From Pedobacter rhizosphaerae (GTDB lineage Bacteria; Bacteroidota; Bacteroidia; Sphingobacteriales; Sphingobacteriaceae): 32,354 nt of DNA. Both the position numbers and the translations under genes were made by a program. The notes below the pieces were generated by a model. That model saw nothing but the letters and a program-made list of their open reading frames with translations. It made no database searches and was not told the origin of the DNA. Shown piece after piece: positions 8,926-17,100 of this stretch (position 1 is the stretch's first letter; every line of letters starts with the position of its first letter). The stretch lies in assembly GCF_900111155.1 (NCBI RefSeq), contig NZ_FOGG01000038.1:14137-46490 (forward strand). The letters are read 5' to 3'.

Positions 8926-9105
8926 TTAATGCTTAGGTTCTCTTTTCCTGGCATTGTCTTTATTCGAAGTTTGGTCAGACCGCTGACCTCCCCCATTGGT
9001 TATCCCATTTTGTTTTTTATCAGTTTTTAAATCGTGGTTTGCCCTGTCGGCAATTGAATTCCCTTGAACAGTTGGGTTGTTTTTCGGCATGCTCACATTT
9101 TTCAT
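8926..9105 (-). CDS. Small hydrophilic protein of unknown function
   Basis: A 59-residue frame starting at ATG 9105 and ending at TAA 8926; a second ATG at 9090 would give 54 residues. The protein begins MKNVSMPKNNPTVQG and ends KDNARKREPKH. It is rich in Asn, Lys, Asp, Gln and Gly, has no hydrophobic segment and no cysteine, and looks intrinsically disordered. It runs opposite to both neighbours. I do not recognise a family. Support comes from a sensible amino-acid composition unlike the junk frames in this spacer, and from an AT-rich upstream region of the Bacteroidota type. It could be a stress-related small disordered protein, but this is only a guess. Confidence 0.55.
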   Translation of the reverse strand: MKNVSMPKNNPTVQGNSIADRANHDLKTDKKQNGITNGGGQRSDQTSNKDNARKREPKH

Positions 9106-9447
9106 AACGATATATTTTTAGTTAATACTCATTTACCGAGCGCTATTATAATAACCTCTGCCAACTAAATATGTTTGGATTATTTAGAAAAACGTTGGCT
9201 TTATGGGCTGGTAACCACTGAGCGCACTGAATTTTACACAGAGAAAGCATGGTGCTTATTATTTCACTATGTAAGACATATAATGAAAAATAAGACCTGG
9301 CTTTTCAAAACTACTTGGTCGCTTCGTGGTGAAACAATTTTTGCGAAATACCTGAATCAGTGCTTCCAGACTTATAACTTAAAACCTATAACTTATCACT
9401 TTATTACTTACAACTCAAACGTATTAAATCAATTACTTGGATTGGTT
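9106..9447. other. Spacer without a convincing gene, with degenerate repeats
   Basis: Two repeat-like stretches are visible: about 9213-9246, containing AACCACTGAGCGCACTGA and ACACAGAG words, and about 9372-9410, made of ACTTATAACTT and ACCTATAACTT words. A plus-strand frame covering 9175-9456 (TTG start) spans both and has no protein-like character, so it is not called as a gene. Confidence 0.6.
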
Positions 9448-9480
9448 TTTGTTTAATTCGGCTTTTGATTATTATTTTAG
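9448..9480 (+). promoter_or_regulatory. Promoter of the GH3 gene
   Basis: TTTG at 9448-9451, a 21-base spacer and TATTTTAG at 9473-9480, one base from TAnnTTTG. Transcription would start near 9486, about 17 bases before the GTG start. This supports the GTG at 9503 over the upstream ATG at 9437. Confidence 0.5.
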
Positions 9481-9502
9481 CATCGAATACAACAAAACAC
9501 AC

Positions 9503-11200
9503 GTGAAAAAGAACGTTATCCTTATCCTGATCTGCTTTGCAGCGCTATCAGCAAACGCGCAGAAAAAAACATATTTAGAGCTTCTTGCCAATCAACCTCA
9601 ATGGGTCGATTCTGTTTTTAAAACCTTAAACCGTAGAGAACGAATTGCCCAGATGTTCTTTGTTAGGGCACACACCAATCTCGGCAAAAAATATTCAGAC
9701 TCTGTTGGTCAGGTGATTAAAAAGGAGCAGTTGGGTGGTGTAGTATTTTTCCAGGGTGGCCCTGGCCGTCAGGCTGCCGTAACCAATGCCTATCAAAAAG
9801 TAAGTCATGTGCCTTTACTCATTTCTTCAGATGGAGAATGGGGATTAGGTATGCGCTTAGACAGCACCATTTCATACCCTTACCAAATGACCTTGGGTGC
9901 CATCCAGAACAAGGATTTGATTTATCGTATGGGTTTAGAAGTGGCCAAAGATTTTAAACGTCTGGGCATGCAAATGAATTTAGCTCCAGATGCCGATATT
10001 AACAACAACCCTAAGAACCCCGTAATTAACTACCGTTCTTTTGGAGAAAACAAGTACAATGTGGCCTCAAAAACTGCCGCATATATGAAGGGAATGCAAG
10101 ACGGTGGTTTATTAACCACTTTAAAACACTTCCCGGGTCATGGCGATACCGATGTAGATTCGCACTACGACTTGCCGCAACTGAATTTTACAGCAGCCCG
10201 TTTAGACAGTTTGGAAATGTATCCCTTTAAAGAGTTGATTAAACAGGGCGCTTCAGGCGTGATGATTGCGCACATGAATATCCCATCGTTAGACAATACA
10301 CCCAACGTACCTTCTACCCTTTCTAAACCTATAGTTACCGGCATTTTGAAACAAAAACTAGGCTTCAAAGGCTTAATTATCTCTGATGCTATGGATATGA
10401 AAGGGGTAGTGAAATACTTTAAAGATGGGCAGGCAGATTTAATGGGCGTAATTGCAGGAAATGACATTTTAGAACTTTCACAAAATAGTGATAGGGCAAT
10501 TAAATTAATCCGTAGAGCCGTTCGTCAGGATCGCCTGGATATGAAAATCATTGATGAAAGCGTAAGAAAAATTTTAACCGCCAAATATTGGGCTGGAGTA
10601 TATAAACGCGACACCATTGTTACCCAAAACATTGTTGCGGGTGTTAACCGTAAAGAGAGCAATGCATTGGTTCAGGAATTGGCAAATGCCTCTGTAACAT
10701 TATTGAAAGGGAAAGAATACATCAAGAACCTTATTCCGATTAGAAGAACAGCCATCATAAGTATTGGTGTAAGTGGCGTAACCAAATTCCAGAAAGAGAT
10801 TTCAAAAGGTTTTTATAACTCCGTATACTATGTATTGGATAAAGATGCTACCGCCACCCAAATTTCAAACATTGCACGCGAAATTGGTGCTTTCGACCAG
10901 ATAATTGTGGGTATCCACGATAGCAGAGCCAGGCCAGCCAATAACATGCCTTTAAATACAGGGGTTAAAAATTTCATCAAAGAATTATCGGCAAAGAATA
11001 CTGTTTTTGCATTATTTGCAAACCCTTATAATTTAGCCAGCTTACCAGGATTAGAGAGCAGCAGAGGTTTAATTGTGGGCTACCAAAAGGAAGATTACAT
11101 GCAAATTTCGGCAGCTGCAGTCATCAATAACCGCTTAGTTCCCTCAGGAAAACTTCCGGTAAGCATTGCACCTTATTATAAGTTTGGAGACGGATTGTAG
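9503..11200 (+). CDS. Exported glycoside hydrolase family 3 protein (beta-N-acetylhexosaminidase-like)
   Basis: A 565-residue GH3 enzyme. With the GTG start at 9503 it opens with a clean signal peptide, MKKNVILILICFAALSANA, before QKKTY; an in-frame ATG at 9437 would bury this peptide behind 22 residues and lies upstream of the promoter. The TIM-barrel domain carries the NagZ signature KHFPGHGDT (residues 208-216) with the His-Asp dyad typical of GH3 N-acetylglucosaminidases, and the nucleophile Asp295 in LIISDAMDM. The C-terminal part (about 400-565) resembles the second GH3 domain; there is no fused beta-lactamase-like domain as in the roughly 1000-residue relatives. Unlike cytosolic NagZ of enterobacteria it should act outside the inner membrane, on cell-wall fragments or other GlcNAc-containing glycans (inference). 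Confidence 0.9.
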   Translation: MKKNVILILICFAALSANAQKKTYLELLANQPQWVDSVFKTLNRRERIAQMFFVRAHTNLGKKYSDSVGQVIKKEQLGGVVFFQGGPGRQAAVTNAYQKVSHVPLLISSDGEWGLGMRLDSTISYPYQMTLGAIQNKDLIYRMGLEVAKDFKRLGMQMNLAPDADINNNPKNPVINYRSFGENKYNVASKTAAYMKGMQDGGLLTTLKHFPGHGDTDVDSHYDLPQLNFTAARLDSLEMYPFKELIKQGASGVMIAHMNIPSLDNTPNVPSTLSKPIVTGILKQKLGFKGLIISDAMDMKGVVKYFKDGQADLMGVIAGNDILELSQNSDRAIKLIRRAVRQDRLDMKIIDESVRKILTAKYWAGVYKRDTIVTQNIVAGVNRKESNALVQELANASVTLLKGKEYIKNLIPIRRTAIISIGVSGVTKFQKEISKGFYNSVYYVLDKDATATQISNIAREIGAFDQIIVGIHDSRARPANNMPLNTGVKNFIKELSAKNTVFALFANPYNLASLPGLESSRGLIVGYQKEDYMQISAAAVINNRLVPSGKLPVSIAPYYKFGDGL

Positions 11201-11235
11201 TTGGGTTGTGGGTGGCGTGCCTTCTCATTGTGCCC

Positions 11236-11258
11236 CTGGTTCGTGGCCCACGTACCAG
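11236..11258. repeat. REP-like hairpin behind the GH3 gene
   Basis: Inverted repeat with 10-base arms (CTGGTTCGTG and CACGTACCAG), one T:T mismatch and a GCC loop. The arms resemble the CTGGTTGGTG/CACCAACCAG hairpins at 27713, 27997 and 29067, so it may be a diverged member of the same family. There is no T tract, so it is not a typical terminator. Confidence 0.5.
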
Positions 11259-11291
11259 TTCTGCAATCCATTGTGAAATAAGTCCCTGAGG

Positions 11292-11409
11292 ATAACTGAG
11301 GTGCCTTAGGTGGTTAAAATGGTTATGGGTTGCGTGTTATGGGTTGTGGGTCTGAGTGCATAACTGAGGTGCCTTAGGTGGTTAAATGGGTTGTGGGTTG
11401 CGTGTTATA
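11292..11409. repeat. Imperfect tandem duplication
   Basis: A 27-base segment starting ATAACTGAGGTGCC occurs exactly at 11292-11318 and 11360-11386. Each copy is followed by a related GGTT(A/G)TGGGTTGCGTGTTAT segment, so the repeat unit is about 50-68 bases. It is non-coding and lies in the 320-base spacer after the GH3 gene. Confidence 0.85.
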
Positions 11410-11426
11410 CGTCAAATGACGACTTT

Positions 11427-11453
11427 GGACTAAAGACTTAAGACTCAGGACTA
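11427..11453. repeat. Degenerate GACT-rich repeat, copy 2
   Basis: 27 bases matching 23 of 27 with 5-31 and in the same orientation. It lies 68 bases before the small acidic gene. With 11236-11258 and 11292-11409 it fills most of the 320-base spacer, which otherwise shows nothing recognisable. Confidence 0.6.
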
Positions 11454-11520
11454 GTTAATTAAGCTTCCAACCAAAACAATTCTCTCCTACCAAGCATTAT
11501 CTATTATAAAGCCTAAAATT

Positions 11521-11721
11521 ATGATAGATCCAGAAAATGACAATTACGCCAATGATCCGAATGATGGATTGCGCAGAGAAGATGATGTAGAAAATATAAA
11601 AGAGGCCGATGGCGACAATATCAGTATTGAGCACGATAAAGATATGCTGGAGCAAGCCGAAGAAGCCTCGAGGCCTTCTTATGAACTCAATGTTGATGAC
11701 TTAGAAGAAGAGGAAGATTAA
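11521..11721 (+). CDS. Small acidic protein of unknown function
   Basis: A 66-residue protein with about 26 Asp/Glu against 5 Lys/Arg, no cysteine, no hydrophobic stretch, and a C-terminus ending in DDLEEEED. It is probably disordered and cytoplasmic. No family is recognised. A well-formed terminator 3 bases after the stop codon and a sensible ATG make it a likely real gene. It stands alone between a repeat-filled spacer and a convergent thioredoxin-like gene. Confidence 0.7.
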   Translation: MIDPENDNYANDPNDGLRREDDVENIKEADGDNISIEHDKDMLEQAEEASRPSYELNVDDLEEEED

Positions 11722-11723
11722 AC

Positions 11724-11752
11724 AAAAAGCCAGGCGCTGAGCCTGGCTTTTT
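11724..11752. terminator. Bidirectional terminator between convergent genes
   Basis: Perfect 12-base inverted repeat (AAAAAGCCAGGC and GCCTGGCTTTTT) with a 5-base loop. It serves the acidic protein gene on the plus strand and, with its A-tract reading as T on the other strand, the thioredoxin-like gene on the minus strand. Confidence 0.92.
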
Positions 11753-11769
11753 AATGTCATTTTTTCGCT

Positions 11770-12303
11770 TTATTTAGCTTTAGTCTCGTAAGTTTTAGGA
11801 CTTATCGCAGCGCTAGTCCAGCCTTTTAAAAACGAATTAATTTTCTTTACGTCGTGCCCTAATTTCTTTTTGCCATTAGCGCCAACCTCATCCGTTTCTA
11901 AATAAGCTGAGTTCTCGATATGCAAAACTTTTCCTTTTCCATCCAGCACCACAAAAACCGGAAAACCAAATCGTTGTGGATAACCTAAATCTGCCAATAC
12001 AGCTTCGTTTTTATTTTCAGGACTGTAATTCACTAAAACAGTTTCAAAATTATCATTGATGTATTTCTTCAACGTTGCTGTGCTATCAACCAAATTATGA
12101 AAAGCGATGCACCAGGTACACCAGTTTCCGCCTACTTGTACCAAAACATGTTTATTCTCTTTTGCCGCCTTACTTACAGCCGCAGCCAGATCTGCCTTTG
12201 CATTGGCCTGAGGGTTGTAAATATGAACAGCTTCCTTTTTGGCCTGACTAAATGCAGTTGTCGAAATCAATACCGCAGCTAATAATGTGAATAATCTTTT
12301 CAT
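11770..12303 (-). CDS. Exported thioredoxin-like protein
   Basis: A 177-residue protein with a signal peptide (MKRLFTLLAAVLISTTAFS, cleavage near residue 20) and a thioredoxin fold. The redox pair is Cys62-Thr-Trp-Cys65 in GGNWCTWC, and the cis-proline region is FGFPVFVVLDGKG. The start at 12303 is chosen because it begins the signal peptide; an ATG 21 bases upstream adds MYLHLKV, which would spoil it and overlaps the -7 box. It probably acts in the periplasm as a disulfide reductase or isomerase; WCTWC rather than WCGPC places it with the thioredoxin_7/DUF255-like group rather than with classical TrxA. Partner proteins are unknown. Confidence 0.88.
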   Translation of the reverse strand: MKRLFTLLAAVLISTTAFSQAKKEAVHIYNPQANAKADLAAAVSKAAKENKHVLVQVGGNWCTWCIAFHNLVDSTATLKKYINDNFETVLVNYSPENKNEAVLADLGYPQRFGFPVFVVLDGKGKVLHIENSAYLETDEVGANGKKKLGHDVKKINSFLKGWTSAAISPKTYETKAK

Positions 12304-12321
12304 AACTTTTAAATGAAGATA

Positions 12322-12329
12322 CAAAATTA
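12322..12329 (-). promoter_or_regulatory. -7 box of the thioredoxin-like gene
   Basis: Minus strand reads TAATTTTG, a perfect TAnnTTTG, 18 bases upstream of the start codon. No clear -33 element is seen. Confidence 0.5.
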
Positions 12330-12398
12330 ATAAAGCCTACTCATTTAATAGATTACTATCAAAGTATTTACAGTAGAAGTACATTTTCAACAAAAGCT

Positions 12399-12406
12399 TA
12401 TCTTTG
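12399..12406 (+). promoter_or_regulatory. -7 box of the TatD-type gene
   Basis: TATCTTTG, a perfect TAnnTTTG, ending only 7 bases before the ATG at 12414. The expected transcription start would be within a few bases of the start codon, giving a leaderless or almost leaderless mRNA. Confidence 0.55.
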
Positions 12407-12413
12407 TCCATCA

Positions 12414-13076
12414 ATGGACTTTTTAGATATACATACCCATAAAGTTGCCCAACAACAAGGGGTTGCCAGTATTCAAAGCTTATCGTTAACCAGCGATATC
12501 TTCCTGGCGATGCCTAAAAGAAAGCCGATTTCCATTGGCCTCCATCCCTGGTTTGCCAGTATAGATAAACTGGAAATACAGATGACCTATTTAAAGGTGC
12601 TGGCCAAACAAGCTAACGTTAAAATGATTGGCGAATGTGGGTTAGACAAGCTAAAAGGTGCTCCATTAGAAGATCAGATCACGATATTCGAACAACAAAT
12701 TGCCCTTGCAGAATCATTAAACAAGCCATTGATCATTCATTGTGTGAAAGCTTTTTCAGAGCTGATCGAAATTAAAAAGAGACTCAAAGTAAAAGTTCCT
12801 ATGATTATTCACGGCTTTAACAAAAAAGAAGCATTGGGAAAACAGCTTATCGATAACGGGTTCTTGCTTTCCTACGGAACAGCGTTGCTGCAATCAGATT
12901 CTGGAGCAGCGGCACTTGTACAATCCGATTACCATTTCTTTTTAGAAACAGATGAGGCATCAATTTCAATCGTAGAAATTTATGAAGCCGCAGCTAATTT
13001 AAAAAAATGTACTGTTGATGAGCTTAAAGCATGTATTTTTGCCAACTGGAAAAAATTAAATTTAATAATTGATTAA
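12414..13076 (+). CDS. TatD-family metal-dependent hydrolase
   Basis: A 220-residue amidohydrolase-fold protein with the TatD metal-site motifs in order: DIHTH (5-9), GLHPW (42-46), GECGLD (73-78), IIHC (107-110), IIHGF (131-135) and LETD (177-180). It is about 40 residues shorter than E. coli TatD; the shortening seems to lie between motifs, since all metal ligands are present. TatD enzymes act as 3'-5' exonucleases or DNases in the cytoplasm, but the substrate of this short form cannot be read from sequence. The start is fixed by DIHTH at the N-terminus. It is followed after 79 bases by tcdA in the same direction. Confidence 0.9.
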   Translation: MDFLDIHTHKVAQQQGVASIQSLSLTSDIFLAMPKRKPISIGLHPWFASIDKLEIQMTYLKVLAKQANVKMIGECGLDKLKGAPLEDQITIFEQQIALAESLNKPLIIHCVKAFSELIEIKKRLKVKVPMIIHGFNKKEALGKQLIDNGFLLSYGTALLQSDSGAAALVQSDYHFFLETDEASISIVEIYEAAANLKKCTVDELKACIFANWKKLNLIID

Positions 13077-13155
13077 CAATTCGCTTTAGAGGCTTAAAAA
13101 TTAGCGGTAAGTATTGCGTTTTCATTTAAGTTTCAGCGACAAAAAATATATAGTT

Positions 13156-13935
13156 ATGTCTGAGGTTACCTGGCTTTCTCGCTCTGCATTATTGGTAGGA
13201 AATGATGGAATAGAAAAGCTTCAATCTAAACATGTTCTCGTTATTGGCTTAGGCGGCGTAGGTTCTTTTGCAGCCGAATTTATCTGCCGCTCTGGCATAG
13301 GCGAAATGACTATTGTGGATGGCGATGTGGTTGATCCAAGTAACCGGAACAGGCAACTACCGGCATTGGCTACCAATCATGGGGTAAGCAAGGCTGAAAT
13401 TATGCAAGAACGTTTACTGGCCATTAATCCGGAATTAAAGCTTCATGTAGTAAATGCTTTTCTTACACCAGATAAGTGCAGGGAAATTTTAGAATCCAAT
13501 TACGACTATGTAATGGATTGTATTGACAGTGTAATGCCTAAAATCACCTTACTAAATACAGCATTAGAAAAAAACATTCCTATTGTAAGTTCTATGGGTG
13601 CCGGTGGTAAGGTCGACCCAACCAAACTTCGCATTACTTACCTGCCCAGCACTTACCAATGTGTTTTTGCCAGCTATGTACGTAAACGATTAAATAAACA
13701 GCCAAACGTGGAAAAAGTGAAAGCTGTTTTCTCTACAGAGGAAGTGAAACGCGATTCCTTAATTTTAACGGATGGCAGTAACTTCAAACGCTCTGCTTAT
13801 GGAACAATTTCTTATCTCCCAGCCGCGTTTGGCGGTGCATGCGCATCAGTGGTTATCCGCGATTTACTCGAAATCCCTTTTGAAATGGAGAAACGACCAG
13901 CGAGAATCAGAAAAAACCCAGCAAAGAAAAAGTAG
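13156..13935 (+). CDS. tcdA: tRNA threonylcarbamoyladenosine dehydratase
   Basis: E1-like enzyme that uses ATP to dehydrate t6A37 of ANN-decoding tRNAs to the cyclic form ct6A. The 259-residue protein has the ThiF/MoeB fold: the ATP-binding loop GLGGVGS (31-37), VDGDVVDPSNRNRQ with the conserved Asp and Arg residues, and DCIDSVMPKITL around residue 127. The ATG at 13156 gives MSEVTWLSRSALLVG, the usual N-terminus; an in-frame ATG at 13114 would add 14 unconserved residues. The C-terminus is basic (RIRKNPAKKK). It is probably expressed from its own promoter or by readthrough from the TatD gene. The frame stays open for another 53 codons after the stop. Confidence 0.93.
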   Translation: MSEVTWLSRSALLVGNDGIEKLQSKHVLVIGLGGVGSFAAEFICRSGIGEMTIVDGDVVDPSNRNRQLPALATNHGVSKAEIMQERLLAINPELKLHVVNAFLTPDKCREILESNYDYVMDCIDSVMPKITLLNTALEKNIPIVSSMGAGGKVDPTKLRITYLPSTYQCVFASYVRKRLNKQPNVEKVKAVFSTEEVKRDSLILTDGSNFKRSAYGTISYLPAAFGGACASVVIRDLLEIPFEMEKRPARIRKNPAKKK

Positions 13936-14132
13936 TCAGGATTTCTGAACCATTTCATCCGGCTGACAAAACTCAGCATACTGGCAAAAGCTATCTTTAA
14001 TCGATTTTCTGTTGACGATGTGCTGAAAAATATGCAATTTGTAATGATTGCTTTAGAAACTTTCATTATTTCTGATTGCAGATCAAAACAAAATTAAATA
14101 TTAGCGCATCTACCCTGTAGATTAATAACGAT

Positions 14133-17100
14133 ATGCCCAAACCCCTCAAAATCCTTCAAGCTTCAGCTGGTTCTGGTAAAACCTTTAGCCTCACTGCCCA
14201 TTATTTAACTTTACTGTTCAGCAGTGAAAACAAATATCGGGAGATATTGGCCGTAACCTTTACCAATAAGGCTACAGAGGAAATGAAAACCCGGATTTTG
14301 GAGGTTTTATTGGGGCTCGCTCAAGGTAACCCTTCCAAAAAGATTGACGATTACCGCCAATTAATTATTAAAGCCTATCCAAATTTTAGCGCTGCGGATC
14401 TACAGTTTAAGGCAGATAAAATTTACCGGAAAATCCTGCATGATTACAGCCGCTTCTCCGTTAGCACCATTGACGGATTTGTGCAGAAAGTAATCCGCGG
14501 TTTCGCTTTTGAACTGGGGCTTAATGCCGATTATAATTTAGAAATGAATTATGATAAGGTTAAAGATGATTTAGTAGCCAAACTGGATGCCAATTTAGAC
14601 CACAACAAACAGCTTTTGCAATGGATTATTGATCTCGCCATTGAGCGGATCAGCGATAACAAAAGCTGGAACTATAAATTAGAACTTTATAACCTAATCG
14701 GTGAGATTTTCTCTGAACGCTTCCAGATTTTTGAAACAGCAGTGGAAGAGCTGGGCGTAGAAAATATAGACGAGCTGTTCAAAAAATATATTCAGGTAAC
14801 CAAGGAAGAGATTAAAAACTTTGAACAGGAAATTATTGCGCTGGCTACCAAGGCTCACGAAAGCCTTCAAAATGCTGGCGTAGATGATGACCAACTGAAG
14901 GGAAAATCCAGAAATGGTTTAAAGAAATTAATTTTAGTTGCCCGTGGCGATTTTTCAAAGATAGAAAGCTTATTTAGCTACATTGATGAACCCGACGAAT
15001 GGTTTCAAAAGAATGTGAGCCTTCCTGAATTGTACGCAGAAATCAACCCGATTCTTCAGGATATTAAAAAACACTATATAGCTCATTTACCCAATTATGG
15101 CTTAGCTATTGCATTTAACAAAAACTTATATTACCTCCGCCTAATGCAGGAAATTGCTGTTCTGCTAAAAGAATATCGCGCAGAAAACGACAACTTACTC
15201 ATTAGTGATGCACAAAAACTCATCTCTGGAATAACAGAAGATGCAGGCGATAATCCATCTTTTATCTGGGAAAAGGTGGGTAACCGCTATCGGAATTTTC
15301 TTTTCGACGAATTTCAGGATACTTCTACCAGTCAATGGGGTAGTTTTAAATCGCTGTTAACCAACGCCATGGCCACACCTAGCGATGATTTAATCGATCA
15401 CCTTATTGTTGGCGACACTAAGCAGTCTATATACCGATGGCGAAATGGCGATTGGAATATCTTACATAAGCATGCTAAAAGGGATGTGGGTATAGATAAT
15501 GTAATAGAAGAAAGTCTCGAAGAAAACTACCGCAGTGCAGAAAATATTATCTCTTTCAATAACTTCTTATACCGCTCCATCCCCATTGCCTTACAGCGAG
15601 AACTCAATCAAAATATTGAGGAGAAATCGGCCGATTTAAATGCCTGGTGGGGCAACAAAAACTACGACAGGATCATTACCGATATTTATAGTCAATCTAC
15701 CCAGAACTTTGCCAGCAGTACCTTAAAGGGTGGAACGATCAAAATCAGGAAATTCAGCAAAGAAGACGCACCAGGCGAAGCCCGTTTTACCGAAACAACT
15801 TTTAGAGATTTGGCCCTGGAAGATGTGGTAAGTGAAATTCAGCTGCTCATTACCGAAAAGAAATATGCCCTAAAAGATATCGCCATATTAGTACGCTCTA
15901 ATAGCGAGGCCCTGCTAACCGTTAAAAAGTTAATGGAGCAAAATCTTCCTGTTATATCAGGAGATGCCTTGTTAATTGCCAATAATGCGGCAGTAAAACT
16001 AATCATCAATACCTTAAAAACACTTGTTGGCTTAGATAGTCAGAATGCGCTTTACAAAGCCAATTGTATTGCCCTTTATCAATCACTTCGGGGAATAAGT
16101 GCTCATGCCGATCATTATTTAAATCTGAATAACAATTCAATCAGCAATCTATCGGCAGTTTTGCCCAAAACACTATGCGATAACTGGCAAAGCTGGCTTC
16201 AGCTTCCTCTAACAGAACTGGTAGAAATACTGATTGAGTGTTACAACCTAAAACAGCTAACAGCTCACTTACCTTACCTGCTGGCCTTTAGAGATTTAGC
16301 AGCCAACGCCAATAAGTTAGGCGAAAAAGGGATTATAGCATTTCTCACCTGGTGGGATGAAGATGGGGTCAAAAAATCCCTGCCTTCGCCAGATGGTGTA
16401 GATGCCATCCAGATCATTACCATACACAAATCTAAAGGATTAGCTTTCAGAGCCGTTTTTGTCCCTTTCTGCAACTGGGAGATCAAAGGCAAGCCAAACT
16501 CCACTTTCTGGGTTTCATCAGAAGAAACGGTTTATAAAGAATTGAGAGGCATCCCCTTAAAATACAGTGGCGATTTGGCAAACTCATCCATCGCAAAGGC
16601 CTATTATGAAGAGCTCCTGTTTAACAATATGGATGCCCTAAATATGCTCTATGTGGCTACTACACGTGCTAAAGATTACCTGTACTTATCTACAATGGCC
16701 AAAAAGGATGCTACATTATCCAACATTGGAGATGTACTTAACCTCACCTTTGAGGAGCATTTGAATGAAAACAGCACCTACGAAATTGTGGAGTATGTGA
16801 TGATCAACAGCAAAACCGATGAAATTAACCACATCAATCTTGATCATTACCCAACCACTGGCAGGCTTTCCGAGTTGTATGTTCCCTCAGAAGACAAACA
16901 CCTCAAACATTTGGTTAACATCCAGCAATCGGGCAGAAAAGGTTCATTATTGCATGATATTTTGGCCAGTGCCAGTACCGACAAAGAGATAGATGCCTAT
17001 TTAGATGACCTGGTAATGCAGGGTATTATCCAAATAAGCGAAAGAGATGCTTTACATCAATCGGTTAATGAAGTGCTCCAACATCCCGATTTAAAAGCAA

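Noticed and set aside
9175..9456. 93-codon open frame upstream of the GH3 gene
   Set aside because: It runs through two repeat-like tracts, overlaps the GH3 promoter and has an aromatic-rich, low-complexity composition with no recognisable motif.
13812..14066. Minus-strand frame over the 3' end of tcdA
   Set aside because: Mostly antisense to tcdA, with hydrophobic stretches that reflect the complementary basic tail.
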